DNA of 64,000 bases from Macropodus opercularis (lineage: Eukaryota; Chordata; Actinopteri; Anabantiformes; Osphronemidae). The position numbers were made by a program, and so were the translations under genes. The stretch covers positions 14,613,501 through 14,677,500 of the forward strand of contig CM061096.1 in NCBI GenBank assembly GCA_030770545.1, in the 5' to 3' direction. Below the pieces are notes generated by a model, which saw only the letters and a list, made by a program, of their open reading frames with translations, did no database searches and was not told the DNA's origin. This document shows, one piece after another, positions 13,201 to 27,200 of the stretch. Within the stretch, counting starts at the first letter, position 1. The number at the start of each line of letters is the position of its first letter.

Positions 13201-16200
13201 CTAATATACTGCAAGTAAGACAGCTGCATAATGTGGTGCATGTAAAGTAAGTTTGCATTTTGAGTAAGGGGTGAAAGTGTGGCTTCCTAGCATTTAGTGT
13301 CACTATCATTATTAGTGTTTCCTTAACGAACCGTTCCGTGTGGTGGAGATTTATTTTGGTATATGAAAAAAATCACCAACTGAAGCCCAAGTCACAGCAG
13401 GTGGAGTAAAACTAGTGACATAACAGTATTTCAGAGTGGAAGTCCCCTTTACCATGGGTGCATATGTGCTTGATGTAGTTACTGCATGTGTGTACCTGTG
13501 GTGTGGTAATGATGACTGCTCCATCAACGTGTGTGGAGCTTAGGTATTGGACAATTGACAGGTGTTCGTCAGAAGTGCCAGGGGGCGTGTCCACAATCAA
13601 ATAATCCAGGTCTCCCCAGTCAACGTCCCTCAAAAACTGCTTAATCATTCCTGATAAAAAAAAAAAGACAACACATGTCGTAGTGGTATGAAAAGGAAAA
13701 GGTTCAAACAGGTTTTACACACCATTCTTCTTGGGTCCTCGCCAGATCACAGCATCATCAGGGCTGCTGAGCAGGAAGCCGATAGACATGATGGCCAGGT
13801 TGTCATCAACGTACTGCAACATGCAACCCAGAATAATTACACACAGTCCCCTCAGAGATTAAACAATAAAAACTACAGAACTTTTTGGACTCACCACAGG
13901 AGACCAGCCTGAGCCACTCTGGTGAACCTGAACACAAAATGCTAACAATTTACAGACCTGCCTAATAAACACAAAGCTGTCACAAAAACTAAGCCACCGC
14001 TAACCTGTTCTCCCTCTAAGCCCATGATCCTGGGAATGGATGGGCCACAGATGTCTACATCGAGCAGAGCAACCTAAAAACAGAAAATGACATGGAGCTA
14101 AGAAAATGTTCAATGCTGTGATTATGTACAAATGTCTGCAACAAGTTAAACTAGTCTGCGTTCTGGCATTCATGTGAATTAGAGCCATGTGCCTCCAGTG
14201 TTCAGTTGCTGGTCCAACCATCCTGCCTGTGTTCTGTTGCTGCTTGTTTTGTTGTTGTGGTTGTGTTCATTTCTCTCTTCTCTATCCCCTCACCCCAATC
14301 GGTCAAGGCAGATGGCCGCCCACACTGAGCCTGGGTCTGCTGGAGGTTTCTTCCTCGTTAGAGAGGGAGTTTTTCCACTGTTGCTATTAAAATGTACAAT
14401 TTATCAATTGGCTACAATTAAAAGCTTGTTCTATGTGGGATTTGTTGGGTTTAGTTGTGTAAGGTCTAAAACCTTACTTGTAAAGTGCCTTGAGATAACT
14501 GATGTTGTGAATTGGCGCTATATAAATAAAGTTGAATTGAATTGAATGTGACTACACAGATTATCAGAGATCAAACAAACGCTGTTTAACTGGGTTTCAC
14601 TGATGCCTCATAACATCAGAAAGACAACAGAAAACCCGACAACAGACAGAGAGGTAAACATTTGGAGAAAACATAAATTCATATCATGATGTGGTTTATC
14701 TGCACCAAACCGAATTTCATTTGATCCTGGGAGATGATGTGATGGACTTACAGAGACACCGTCTCTTGAATAAAATGGATAAAGTCATTCATAAATTTTC
14801 CTACATGCCTGCTCTAATAATTTCAATCTGTTTAGAAAAGTTACCTTTTAAAGTTTGTCAAGTGTATTTGTAGACATTGCAATAGCATAAACTACAGAAA
14901 CAGTAAGTAGGGAACATGTTAAAGTCAGGATTTTAAAAAATACAGACTGCAGTGCTTTATCAGTTTTTAGTCTGGTTGGACTTTCAAACTACAGACAGTT
15001 TTTTATTGCTTCTACTATAATAAAGGTAATACAGTATTTTTCATCTGTAAAACCGTACTATACTATATTTAAGAGAACTTCTGCTTCTAAATAATATTTT
15101 ATGACAAATTTAGCTGCAGATATATTAGAAAATAACCTTATTATCTATAAATTTGACAATAATGACATGTGGTAAATCGACTGATTCTTAATCATGTCTT
15201 CAGTGACCTCTAGTGACACTTGCACACATTTCTGCAACCAAACGACTCACTCATTTATAGCCAACCTGGCTTCATTACCTCCGTCGCGCTGTCGCTGGCC
15301 AGGGCATGGGCCAGATGTGCACTGAAGGTGCTCTTTCCGACTCCTCCTTTCCCAGAAAGCACTAGGATCTTGTGCTTGACTGTGGAAAGCTTCTCTGCTA
15401 TCTGAGCTATGGCTGAGACAGGTAATAGAAGATTAAAGGTGAAAATCGGTTGTTTTAAGCAGCAGCAAGACTCTCAAACATGTTCACTGCAATATTAGTT
15501 TTAAGACAACCTGCTAGATTAAAACCCGTCAAGTCCCGGTGTGCACATAGTCAAGTATCATAAGATATGACGACTCTTACCAGGGTCCGGGGCCTTTGTG
15601 GCTCCAGAGGCACACAGTGTCTGGTTGGGGCAGCCCTGACATGACGACGCCTTCCCTGCTTGCTCGCTTGCTGTACCTGGGCAGTCTGAAAAGATCCAAG
15701 AGGGCCCAAATATCTCCAATATACCACATCAAATTACACTTCTTTAATATGACCAGTCACTAAGCAGAATGTCTGAAGGAAAAATGTACAAAGTGTAAAC
15801 ATTTTCAACTCTTGTGTGTCACAGTGAAGTGTCTACTACATAATAAAATTCAAATATTTTCATGATTAAATGCCACGTTAATCACTAGGTCACAATGACT
15901 CAGCAATTGTTTACGTAGCATTACATCACAAAAATTATAGTTTCGACTGATCTATTAGTGTTAAATGATTATCTGTCTAAACAGTGATAACGATAACAAA
16001 CCGAGCTGTGAGCCTTAAAGTTGAGCTTTGTGCTGCATCTTGAGTTTTCATTATACAGTTGTTGTTGTTGTTGTTGTTGTTAAGGCAATTCCCAAAGAAA
16101 TCGGCAATGTCATTAATCAGGTGTTTTCTAAATAGTGATATTAGAAATGTAATATTAACATTAGCAAACAGAAATTAGCCTCTAGAAAGCAGTTAACAGT

Positions 16201-16355
16201 AAGTGAGACGTGCTTTAAAACTCGCGAAATGCGTAACGTAGCCCCAGAGAAGACCTCGCTACTCCAGACCCATCAACGCGTGCAGGTAAAAGTCTAAGAA
16301 GACTTTTAAAGTTTTGTAACTTACGTTCTGGTGCATTTTCTGGTACGTCCGCCAT
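10230..16355 (-). CDS. nubp1: NUBP1, cytosolic Fe-S cluster assembly scaffold P-loop ATPase (complete)
   Basis: Cytosolic Mrp/NBP35-family ATPase that with NUBP2 builds and transfers 4Fe-4S clusters. Ten coding exons: 16355-16325, 15685-15581, 15412-15279, 14073-14005, 13927-13895, 13813-13723, 13650-13496, 11448-11338, 10923-10737, 10282-10230; they sum to 969 nt (322 aa), close to the roughly 320 aa of vertebrate NUBP1. Seen: the N-terminal cysteine cluster (CPG...SSCQGCPNQTLC), the deviant Walker A SGKGGVGKST, LLDVDICGPSIPRIMGLEGEQ, IVDTPPGTSDEH, and the C-terminal CxxC of VCPKCK. The last exon is tiny (17 codons ending GQTTT-stop). The exon 8 donor (AAG|GTCCCT) is weak, but the protein continues correctly into SQIFPPTTGGAEQ. 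The start is the first ATG (MADVPENAPE). Confidence 0.96.
12034..12069. repeat. Perfect 13-bp inverted repeat with 10-base loop
   Basis: Left arm AATTCATTAGTCG (12034-12046) and right arm CGACTAATGAATT (12057-12069) are exact reverse complements. A further partial copy of the right arm (CGACTAATG) occurs at 12019-12027. It lies in the long NUBP1 intron 7. Confidence 0.9.
14165..14548 (+). repeat. Dispersed teleost retroposon-like repeat with (TTGAA)n-type tail
   Basis: Recognisable fish interspersed repeat: GAGCCTGGGTCTGCTGGAGG, then TTTCTTCCTCGTTAGAGAGG, a GCCTTGAGATAACTGATGTTG block, GGCGCTATATAAATAAAG and a terminal GAATTGAATTGAAT array typical of this retroposon 3' end. It lies in NUBP1 intron 3 in antisense to the gene. 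The family name is not assigned. Confidence 0.75.
16059..16081. repeat. (GTT)n microsatellite
   Basis: Eight GTT units within NUBP1 intron 1. Confidence 0.95.
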
Positions 16356-17935
16356 CTTTCAAGCTTGAGTCCTACCGTTAAAATCTTCCCTCTCCGAAGG
16401 TTCCGGTTACTGTCCAACCAAAAACGTTGTCATTAAATAATGTGTATTTAAAAAAAACAATATTCATATACTATAGTCTGTGATTAAAATATAATGAATA
16501 ATCGTGTTTCTTAGCTTTATTAATTTTCAAATGTCTGACTCTGACTCATCCAGCTGCATCCTCTAGGCGGGGCTGTTGTTTAGGCCACGTACAGACAGAG
16601 ACAAGGAGTAAAGAAGCAGCCATTTACCATGTTAAACCTTTAATATTTGTATATTATTCTTACATATCAGTTGGATGGGTGAGAGCCTCCACACAACTTT
16701 GTGTTCATGGGCTGAGTGGTTTCATAGGAAAAGATGATTGATTGCAGGAATAATATTGTTTGTCTTTGCTTTGTGTGTGTGAGTGTCTTCTACCCCCTGT
16801 ACTGCGTGTGTAGATAAAACAGCCTGTAATCCTCTAACAACGTGCAGGTGTGTCCATCCGTGTCTTTCTGTGCGCATGAGCCAACCCTCCTTCAGGTTTG
16901 CCCTGCTGAGAGTGTGTAATGTGATAGTCTTTTGTTTTGACCCATCCGTCATTACCCGGCAGCACATTCCCACAGATCATTCACTGATCACTTTTCACAT
17001 GCAAAGGTTGGCAACCAGCGGTGAATTAAAAGTAATTAAAAGTTAGCTTTTTGCCTGTGTATAGTTTTCTGTCAAATGCTGTACTTGGATGCGTGGCTCT
17101 GTTCTGGACTTGTGGTAGCAAGTGTCGCCCATAAACGGGGAGTGAGGATCAAATGTTTCTGGTACAGTGATACAATAAAATGAGAGCGATCAAGGGGCGC
17201 AGCACAGAGAGTCATTAGGTCTGTAGTTCATCCCTGGAGGCTACGTGAAAGTCTGTGCACAGAAAAACAACAGTCCACCTGGAAACTGTACTTTGGAGGA
17301 GTCATTTGTGAAATGGCTTTAATGTGTTTCCTCTTTCTCTTCCGTTATGCTTCCCCTGCCTGTCCACACCCTAAACTCTTTTTTCTTGTCAGAGGAATTT
17401 ATGCACATGAAGAAGATGCAGGAGGGGATTTGCTTTGTGGCAGAGAGATGATGAGCTTGTTACTGCCCTCGTGTCTCTTTGATAAACCCGATGCTGAGAC
17501 AAAACAACCGCAGAGGCTGGCGCTGTCTGAAAGTAACAAAATACTACAGCTACCAGTATAAGACCAGTGTTTATTGTTATATGGTTTGAGGTTATGTACC
17601 AGACAGCACAAAATGGATCCATCTACTAACTTGGATATTTCAGTCTACATATGTAAATAAAGCATTGAAACAAGAATATCCCCACATAAAACAGGGTTTC
17701 CTCCTAAATCAACTGGAAATTGTTTTCACGTGTTGGTTGTGTATTCTGGTGAGTATAAATACAGTGTCTGTTTGGAATCAGTGGAATTTAATACATCTGC
17801 TGTTTTAAAATGCTGCTTACGCTTTATTGCATCAGTAAGAATAATAACATAATAAGATCACGATGTAATGATATTATACTTGAAAAGTTTGAGGACCAAA
17901 CTCCTGGACTTGTATTACTCTGAGTTAAATTGCTA

Positions 17936-18200
17936 TTAGGGCAGTAGGGTGGTGTAAGCAGCAGCAGTAATTGTTGTCTTACAGCTTAAAGGACCTGAGC
18001 TCAAGCCTGTGTTTTCTTTCTCCCACAGTCCAAAGACGTGTATTTAAGTTAAATGGTGATTCTATATTGATAGGTGTGAACAGTTGCCCGTCTCTGGCTC
18101 TGTCCATGCTGTACCCTGCCTCTCACCCAGTGAAGGCTGGGATCGGCTCCAGCACCACCGTGACCCTAAACAGAAAATGTGGTTAGGATAATAAATAGAC
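17936..18200 (+). repeat. Short dispersed teleost repeat (SINE-like, decayed)
   Basis: Starts GCAGTAGGGTGGTGTAAGCA and carries the hallmark TCCCACAGTCCAAAGACGTG, then GTACCCTGCCTCTCACCCAG and GGCTGGGATCGGCTCCAGCA, ending near GGTTAGGATAATAAATAGA. This order of blocks is common in many fish genomes. It is diverged and internally shortened. Confidence 0.75.
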
Positions 18201-21200
18201 GGAATGTTGTTTTTTCACAACATCTACTTCAGTAGAAATGGCGTCAGCCATCCAACGTCTGTCACACACACAGACAAAGTACACACACAGAACACATTGT
18301 GTCCGTTCAGCAAGATCCCACACGCACACACTACTGGACTCAGGTCATACTGAAATGTAGTAACAGAGTTACTCAGCACAAAAGTTAAGCCTTGGCTCCA
18401 CAGGCAGTTATCTCACTGAGAACAATGTGACACACACACACACCCACACACCAGCCTTAACATAACTCACACTTTTGCTATAAGGCCTGACAGAGGGAGG
18501 TTTGTGTGGGTGTGTGTTTTGGAGACAGGGTATGGCAGCGATGTCACACAATCAAAATGGAAAGAGGAAGTAAGTCGCTTATGGAAACGGGGTATGATCT
18601 GGGCAAGTGACTGTGAAGTGTATAAATACATACAAATGTTGAATTAGTCGTCTTCTTTCTCATTTTTTGTCTGGAATTACTACAACACACGTACGTTTTC
18701 CTTCCAAGATTCATAATGATTATGGATCATAGGACGATTCGTTCAACACAGAGAGGAAGTCACTTGAAACTACTGTAAAGCCTCAGCCCAAAGTCCAGAC
18801 ACAGAGAAGATGATGGAACAACTGAATGATCATTACCTAGACCCATTTTCACATTTTTTAACCTTGTCCAAACCTCAGCTGAGTCATTCCTGAGGCTAAA
18901 CCTCCCCACATATGAATCAAATCATAACTAGTTAATACCTAAGACATGATCTCATCTTCCTGTAAAATAGTGGGAAGCGAACCACCCACGGTATGTGTCA
19001 CTGCGTCACTCTGTGGGTCAGTTACTAGTAATGCATGACTCACCTACATTAGGGGATCTCCTTGGTGGCTCTCTGTGCAGCCAGTAGAGGCTCGGGGCTT
19101 CAACGGCTCGTCAAAATATGACAAGTTTGATTCTTTTAACAAGAGAAAGGCAGCTGAGGGGGAACCAACACAGGTTTTCCTCCTTGTCAGATCCTACAAT
19201 CTAACCTTTATCTTCCTTGTGAAATTCTCAGATTTACATAAAGAGTGTGTTTATATGAATGGGGAATGTGCTCTGTACTCTGAACTACCTGACCTCCGAC
19301 CTCCTGAACGGAAGAACCTGAGAATGGCCATCGTTATCTCTCTGGGGGCTTTGCTGTATGTGACTGTTTGACCTCAGCAGTTGGGGTGTCAGTCAAACTA
19401 TCTTGGTTTCCTACGAGGGGAAGCCAGCTGTGTTTGTGTGGGTGTGTGTCTTTGCATGTCAGAGTGTTTGTGCAGAGTACAGGAAGATAGATTAGTGGAG
19501 ATCTCAGCCTTTTTCTGTCGACACACAGATAGCGACGCGTCTTTCTCTGTGTGCAGAGTGAAAACACACTTTCTACAATTGAAAATGATAAATGTCATAA
19601 CTGCTGTACAGCCACTAATACGAAGGACCACAAATAGATGTCTGGCTGATGTGACTGGACACAGACGTGGTTCCAGGCTACAGTTTGTGCTCTGTGTCAG
19701 ATAAACACGTGAATGTATCAAATACATAAAAACATTCCAAACATAACAATAAAAATTTACTATGGTCCATATTGCACAATATAACAGAATCAGCCTCAAG
19801 GTGGTTGGACTTAATGACAATGGACAATAGTCCTCGTGGATTCGAACCCCACTCCTGGTAATGAGGTGAACGTGGGAGCAGTGGTTGAACTGGAAGGTGG
19901 GGCCTTTGGAAAAATCGAATATTTCTTTATTTTACAATATTCTTTTTTTCATCTATATGCTCGGAATAAAATGACAAATATAATATAATAATATAATAAG
20001 GTTTGAAAGGTCACACACGTGTATTTTGTTGTGTAATTAGTTAGCAGTTAAGCTAAATTAGTGTCTCTAGTTGTCGGTTGTAGCTTTTTACATGATTCCC
20101 TATGAGTCAGAATAAATATATATTAGTAGTGACATTGCAGTGCTTCATAAACTTGATGTGTGTTTTCTTTTCAATGTAAAGGTGGATAAAATCTTTTTCG
20201 GATGATTAATGTTGACAGTGTCATGTTGTCTCCTTATCAGTGAAGTATTGTAACAGTTATTTCCTTGTTGACTTGTCGGGTTTGGTTGGCTCTGACCTTT
20301 TCATGGATGTTTGCAGAACACAGGTCCAAATCTTGCTCTCCATTAATTTTCTGTCACCATGTTCACTTTTCAACGTTTATTCCCGTGCGCTTCTGTTTGT
20401 TCCTTTCTGAGTTGATCGTTGGCGCCTGGGGCCGGGAGCTTTTAAGCAAATGAATGGAAATCTGTGGAGGCAAACGAGATGGAAAGCAGCGTCCCTGTGT
20501 GTAATTGTATGTGTGGGATCTTTTAAGTTCACCACACTGGCCTGGACACACACACCAGCGTTGGGGGTGGATATAAAAAGAGAAGGCAGTGAAAGTGCTA
20601 AGAGGTGTGTAGCTGCTGAAATGTGAACTCCTTTCAGTTTCCTCCTCCAGGCAGCTAATGCTAACAAAGACGTGTTTCCAGGTATTTTAGTTACCTGTTC
20701 TTCATGTTGATGTGGAGGATGATTTTTTGTCCAACAGGCCTGGGTCATAACATAAATACACATCTGTCATTATGCTAAATATGGAAGAGTTCACATATTT
20801 TACATTGTTCGAAACCTTTCACTAACAATGGCAGATATTTAGGAAGCATCCCAGAAACGTAAACAGTGTTTTCACATTCATCCGCATCACTGTCAACATC
20901 GCTGCGCCTGCAGCAAAAAGGAAGCGAGGAAGGAGAGAGATGTAAAAACATTTTTGACCAGCTTTGTTCTGCAATCGCATATTTTGGACTTGGTCTCTAC
21001 TTCAGTCTGTCTCTCTCTGTATAATTATCTGTATACTTGTTTCCCTCCACTATAATATCTCAAGTCTTTGTGCTGCGTTTTTCCTGTGCTGTTCAATCTG
21101 CCTCCTGCTGATTGCGTGTACTAGCAGCCTTCGAGGAAAGACATCGACTCTCCCACACACACATGCATGCGTGCTGTGAGAAACGGGAACAAGGGAAGTG

Positions 21201-21229
21201 TGTGCGTGTGCTTCCTGTTTGTCTGGAGA

Positions 21230-21231
<2 letters not shown>

Positions 21232-21268
<37 letters not shown>
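21232..21268. repeat. (GT)n microsatellite
   Basis: About 18 uninterrupted TG units. Confidence 0.98.
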
Positions 21269-21269
<1 letters not shown>

Positions 21270-24200
21270 CATGTGGCACTCATCCAGGTGGCGGGAGCAA
21301 TGAGGAGAGCTGCATGGGAGGTTTTATTGTGAATGGAAGCAGGAGGAACAGAACTACTGTGGATCAAAGGTTTCCAATAACGTCTCTGTACAACACTACT
21401 GGGATAGAGTTATTTTACAAAAGCCCTGGAGGAATCACATTGACAAGACAAAGACAAAGTCTTTAAATGCAAGAAGTACAGGCAGACGAAGCAACGCAGC
21501 AGGAGGCTTCTAGTCCACAGAGCCGTGATTCGTAGCAGCGCAGCGGTTGAAGCTGCTACAGCAGGAGGGCCTGAGTCTGGATGCTGCGCTTGGCTGCGTG
21601 CCTTTCTGTGTGTGTTCTCCTGGGGTGTGTTTGGGTTCCAGCGGGTCCGCCGACAGTCCAAACACACAGGTGTGAGTGACTGCTGCCTGTGATGGATTCG
21701 TTTGTTTGCGGCCCCTTGCCTTCCTACAGTATTTCTGCTCCACTTTGACCACATTGTGGTTCGTTAGATGTATTTCACTTTACTTCAGTGGCAGTGATCT
21801 AATCCTGCTTCACAGGTATCTGATATGCGTCGTCTGTTAATTGTGCGAGTGTGTGTGGATACCTGACACCTGGCAGACGGGCTAGACCTGTTTCCGTCAC
21901 TACTACGTGCGTTATGGTGCATGAAAGTGTGTTTGGTTCAGGGATTAGCCGCCTGTTCCACCGAGGATGACGCCGCTGCAGTGTTGTTTCAACAGGCACC
22001 AGCTGTTAGCGGAGGAGCGTGTGTGCAGGGATGCGATGTTGAAATGAGCAACACGCACACTGACGCACAGGTGATGCTCAAGATAAGAAACATAGCAGTA
22101 GAGTGAGGAGATCTTCTTTTAATGATGCTGACTTTGACTGTTAGACGCTGGACGTGGGAGAAACATCCTGTGCACAGACAGAGAGCGAGAAGGAGAAAGA
22201 GAATCTATTGTATTAGGCTGCAGCGTGACATCAACATGTAATTATATAACATAAGAATGTATTCCAGGGGCTTCCTTCCTCCTCTGCCTGCACGAAACGT
22301 CATATTCATAGTACATGATGTGCGTGAACATTCAGAGAGCAACATTTAGTCTGAGGAGAATTTTTGTCCTCACAATGTTACAACCCAAGCAGGTTGTTCT
22401 GAGAAGGACCATCACAGAGGAACGTGCGTGATGAGATGCGAAGCCTTGACAATGTGCTCTTCACCTCCTCTACACACTCTGACCGCCTGGCACCAAGGAC
22501 AAGCGGGTCGGCTTAAATTTAGCAGACAATTCAATCACCTCACGCTTCAGTTAGGCGATAATTACTCAATTATTATTCATTAGCGCCACATGGCATCTTG
22601 ACACAGGAGTTGCCTCAGCTACAGCTTTGGAGACGGGTGTGTCTCTGGACAAACACGAGGTCTTTACACACATAGCCTTAAACAGACAAAAGAGTGACTG
22701 CACAAGCACCGGGGACCACTTGAGCTCTCTGTGGCCAAGATGTCTGCAGAGCACGACTTAAAGGAAGGACAGAAGGTGGAATGGTCCGTGGATTCCTCTG
22801 TGCTTATGTGTAAGCTGCTCATTTCCATCCGTCCTCTTTATTTGTTCCTCTCTTCGTTGTTGATCCCACTTCATCTTTTTAATTTCCTTTTGTCTGTCTC
22901 TCTCCGTCTGACCTCTGCTGTTTTTTTTTATCTCCTCACTCCCATAATGATTTTTATAGCCGCCTTTCCCGCCGAGCTTTTTGCCTCCTGTCATCAACCT
23001 TCTCAGCACCTCCCAGCACACTCAGCCCAACCACACCCAGTTCCTGCTCCTGCTGCCGCGGGCTGGAGAGTGTGAGCTTCTACCTTTTTTTTGCTGCCAC
23101 TGGCTGATAGTACGAGCTCCAGCTGCCGCTTGGTCACGTTTGGAGGCCGATTTCTTCTTTCTTTCTTTCTGAATCGTATTGTTTCCGTTTACGCACAGCC
23201 ACGTCTGGGGCTTCATTCTCTGCGCAGCGCGGTAAGTAAAGTTGGAGATTGTAGTGTGAAGTTTCCAGCCGGTGTGCGCGTCTCATCCAAGTCCAGTGTC
23301 AGTGAAATCAAGCCACAACTTAAGCGCGCACCTCGTTCAAAGATATGACGAGGTCGTTTAAAAAAGTGGAAGAGTTCTCTGAGTAATTTGAGTCCGATTT
23401 TCCATCAGTCTTTCCCTCGGTGGGTATTTTTACGCATCTCATAACTCAGCTTCCTCTGACTTGCTTCAAGTTTCAGACTGGAAATAAAAAAAGAGGCGTC
23501 GGTCACCATTGCGCGCGCGCGTGTCATCTGCAAATTAAATTCTCTGAGTGCAGTCAGTGAATAAATGTTTAGTACAATTATTGTTATTTTTCTGTGCACT
23601 CGTGTCGTGACAGCTACCTGTGACCTGTCGTTTTTATTTCTGTGGTTGCTTGTTGTTTATTTAGTTTTTTAAATCATTTACACGATTGCAAATGTGTTGT
23701 TTGGCTGAGTAGAATAGCTTTATAGAATAATTTGTTCTTGAAAATCTTAAATTCACGACTTAATTCATTGATTAGGGCGGATTGCGCCCCCTCGTGGGAC
23801 AACACAACATATGCTTAGTTTGCTAATTTTCCATTCTGGGCTGCAGAAGTGGAGGTTTAGGCTCAACAGACAATGTCAGCATTGAGTCTGAAAGAGAATA
23901 GAGTCCACTCCCCAGAAGGACTCACACAGTGAGAACCACACAACAACCTGGGAAGAACATGTTCCAGAAAAGACAGGGATTGATTAAAACAATACAAGAG
24001 AGGTTATTAAATGCTCATTTGTCTAACCTTTACTTTGCAAATAACAACAGACACAAATGAATGAATGGGAGTTTGGATGAACGGCTGCTGTACGTGAATG
24101 AACTATTGTCCATTCAAACACTGTTGTTACCAGGACTGGAAACAGGTGCGTTTTCCCTTTGAGTGGCCCTGAAGAAGTGACTGACAGCAACGAGGTTGTG

Positions 24201-27200
24201 TCTTTGTATCAGAAAAGCTGTTTTGGTGTGTTGTGACACCGGCCGGAGAGTAAAGGAGGGGCCCAGTGCTCATCTGAATGCAGCAGGAGGAGAGAGCGGA
24301 GTGATATCTGAAGTGAGAGGAGTTAGCTGGAGGGTTGTTGTGTTTTAAAGGGTGCTGGCAGATGGAAATGATCAGTGTGAAGTGGCTGAAGGAAGAAAAG
24401 AGGATAATAAAGAAGGAAATGGTGGCGTGATGAACAGAGAGCGGAGCTCTCCTCAGGCTTTCCCCGCGCAGTCTCTGCTAAAACGCGTTCAATGGCCAAG
24501 TTAAAAGAATGTCTGTGGGAAGTATGTAAACCCAGCCGGAAAGCTGTTGCGCGTGTGTGCATTTGTCCCGGAGCTGGCATGTAGTAAACACACACACACG
24601 GGGCAACGGCGTAGGCTTCACTGTGCACAACAATGTCTGCTGCTTGGATTCTCCATTGTCTCGTGGTATGAAGTGAAAGTCAACATGCAGCAGCTACATT
24701 TTCTGCCAAACCCTCAAGCGATTCAAACTTTAGGACTATATGCAGAGGGACTGGTTTGGGTTTATAGTAAATGGTGGAGGAAATGTCAACTTATTAGACT
24801 TGTGCTGCTCATAATAAAGCAGCCTCATGACCTTTACGTCGGATTCCACTGGTAACAGCAGCGTTGTTGTGAATTTGGGCCGTGAATGCAGCACTTGTTT
24901 GAATTAATAGTCGAACTTACACTTCATGTTAACTAAACAATCCAAAGGGAAAGTCTTTGTTGGGATGGGTTTTGTGAGCTGCAGCAGTTGAGCAGATGCT
25001 CCTGAGGCCAAGCTGTGTGATGTGAGGTGTGCAAATAGCAAAGTTGCCCCAGCAGCTTTCATCCAGTTTTCTTTTGTGGCTTGGCTTAGGGTTTGTACAA
25101 TAAAGGATTAGAAGCATCCACTCAACAGAATGGTTTTCTGCTTCCATGACATAAAGCTCAACTCTGAGTGTCTGTCCCTACAGTTTTTTGAAGGCCCGCC
25201 TTAAACAAAGCTTTGTTTGGCCACCAGGGTAGAAGCGCCTTTTGTGTTTTCTCTAAAAATAAACCTTAGCTTGGCTGTTGTTGTTGTGTACACACTTACT
25301 CACTCGCCCGGGGGGAAGCAAAAGAGAGAGAGTTCATTCTGTAACTACAGTTTCTGCAGCTGGGGTTTAGGCCTCACCTGCTGTTGTTCTGTGATCACTG
25401 TACCGTGTTTGTGTAAGTGTGAAGCCTGACGTTCATCCTGTGTCGTGGAGGGTCACATGGGAGGAAACGTTGCATTTCGAGGGGCCACAGGGCTCCACTG
25501 GAAGCCTCCTCGCCTCTTCTCTCCTGCGATCAGTTTTTCCATGGCTGAGGAGACAGAAACACAGAGAGAGTGGGACTGTGAGGGAGACGGGACTCAGAGG
25601 CCCAGTTAAGTCTGTGGCTTTGTATTTTATGAAAAGGGGAAAGAGGACGGTAAAAGTCAGCATTTTCCACCAGGCAGGGGAAAAAGTCAGCACACACTCA
25701 CTTGCACTCTTGCACCGAGTCCCCCAGCCTCCTATTACAAGGCTGAGTGGAGCGGAGGAATGACAGCATTGCTGCCAGCTTGGGTTTTTGTCAGTCTACA
25801 TATGTGATGACACAATACATCAAATAAATAAACCTAGTTAATTCTGTGTGGAATATCCATGTTATGCATTCCAGAGGACACTTAGCGTGTCTAGCAGTGT
25901 ATGTGCATGTGAGGCTGCATCTGGTGCCTGGTTCTTTCACACACTGAGGGCAAACCCTGCAAAGTGACGCTGTTCCCAAGAGTGAAGCAGAGGGAGGTTA
26001 TTAACATTGTGACCAGTGCTACAAATCATTACACAGTCGTTACACAATCATTAGAGTTAACCGTGTCTGAACTGTGTCTCTTTCGCTGTGAGTTGCTTGG
26101 CAGGCCATGCTGTCTGTTCGCGGTCTCGTGTGTTGTGTACGTGTGTGTTTTTGTTTTTCTCACTTCCCTCCATTTCCCTGCAGTGAGGTTCCCTTAGTGC
26201 ATCTCTCTCCTCCATCCTCCTCCTTTTCTTGCTGTCTGTGCTGTGTCGGTGAGGTGACAGCAGATGGAATCAGATCCAGTGTTGGTGCATATCTAGGAGA
26301 TTATCTTTTAGCCTTAAGAATGTTCCCGCTGCTCAGATTAGGCCCGAAAACCTCGGAGGTGCTTTGTAATGGTTGCAGAGCATTGACTTGTTGGTCTTTG
26401 CCTCGGCTCGCGTCTTTCTCTGTTTCTCTCCGTCTAGAAAGAAAAAGAACAAGTCATCAGTCTGGCCACCTTTCGAGGGACTGTGATATATTTGAACTTG
26501 GAATTTATAAGACCTCTGGAGCGTCACCGGTCCTAAAATAAGTTTGTGTGTCTGGACTCCACCCAGTGGGACCTGTCACTGTCAGTGTGACATTTTTGAA
26601 ATGGACATCGACTCCTGGAATGTGTTGTGCATGTTGGTTTAGACTCTAGACATTCAGTACCAGGTCCAAATGGTTTATGGCTTCAGGTTTATTATTAGAG
26701 AATTATAATCTAGAATAAGAAAATGCGTTGTTGTTTACGTTCCTATGCCAACCCAACACGTTTGTGAAGTCCCCCCAGCTCCTTGTTCCTCTTCCTCATC
26801 TCAGTGGTGAAGGGCCTTTCCTCTGGCACACACCCCGCGGCCACATGCTCACACTCTGCCGCCTGCTTCCTGTCCGATGGGAGGGGCTGTTTTTACTGCG
26901 ACTCCATTTTGGCGGAGAGGGCTAATTCCTCTGCTGTGTGGTTCTATGTGTGTGTGCACGTCGATGCTCAGATGAGCTTTGAAACATGCTTCTCTGCTGC
27001 TCAGTATCTGAAGTGTGGGTGGGAGATAAAGTGTTTCCAGAAATTAAAATCAAACGTCTCTCCTGTGTGCATGTTATAGTAGGAAAGGAACACAGTCGAG
27101 TTTTCCGACTGATGCCTTGAGTATTTATAGCAGCTTGAATATTGTATGAATGAATGTGTGCGTGTGTGTGGTTGTGTGTACATGCTGAGCAAAACAATTT

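Noticed and set aside
19835..19890. GGATTCGAACCCC, tRNA B-box-like on the minus strand
   Set aside because: T-stem pairing is incomplete and no acceptor or anticodon arm could be built. At most an old SINE scrap.
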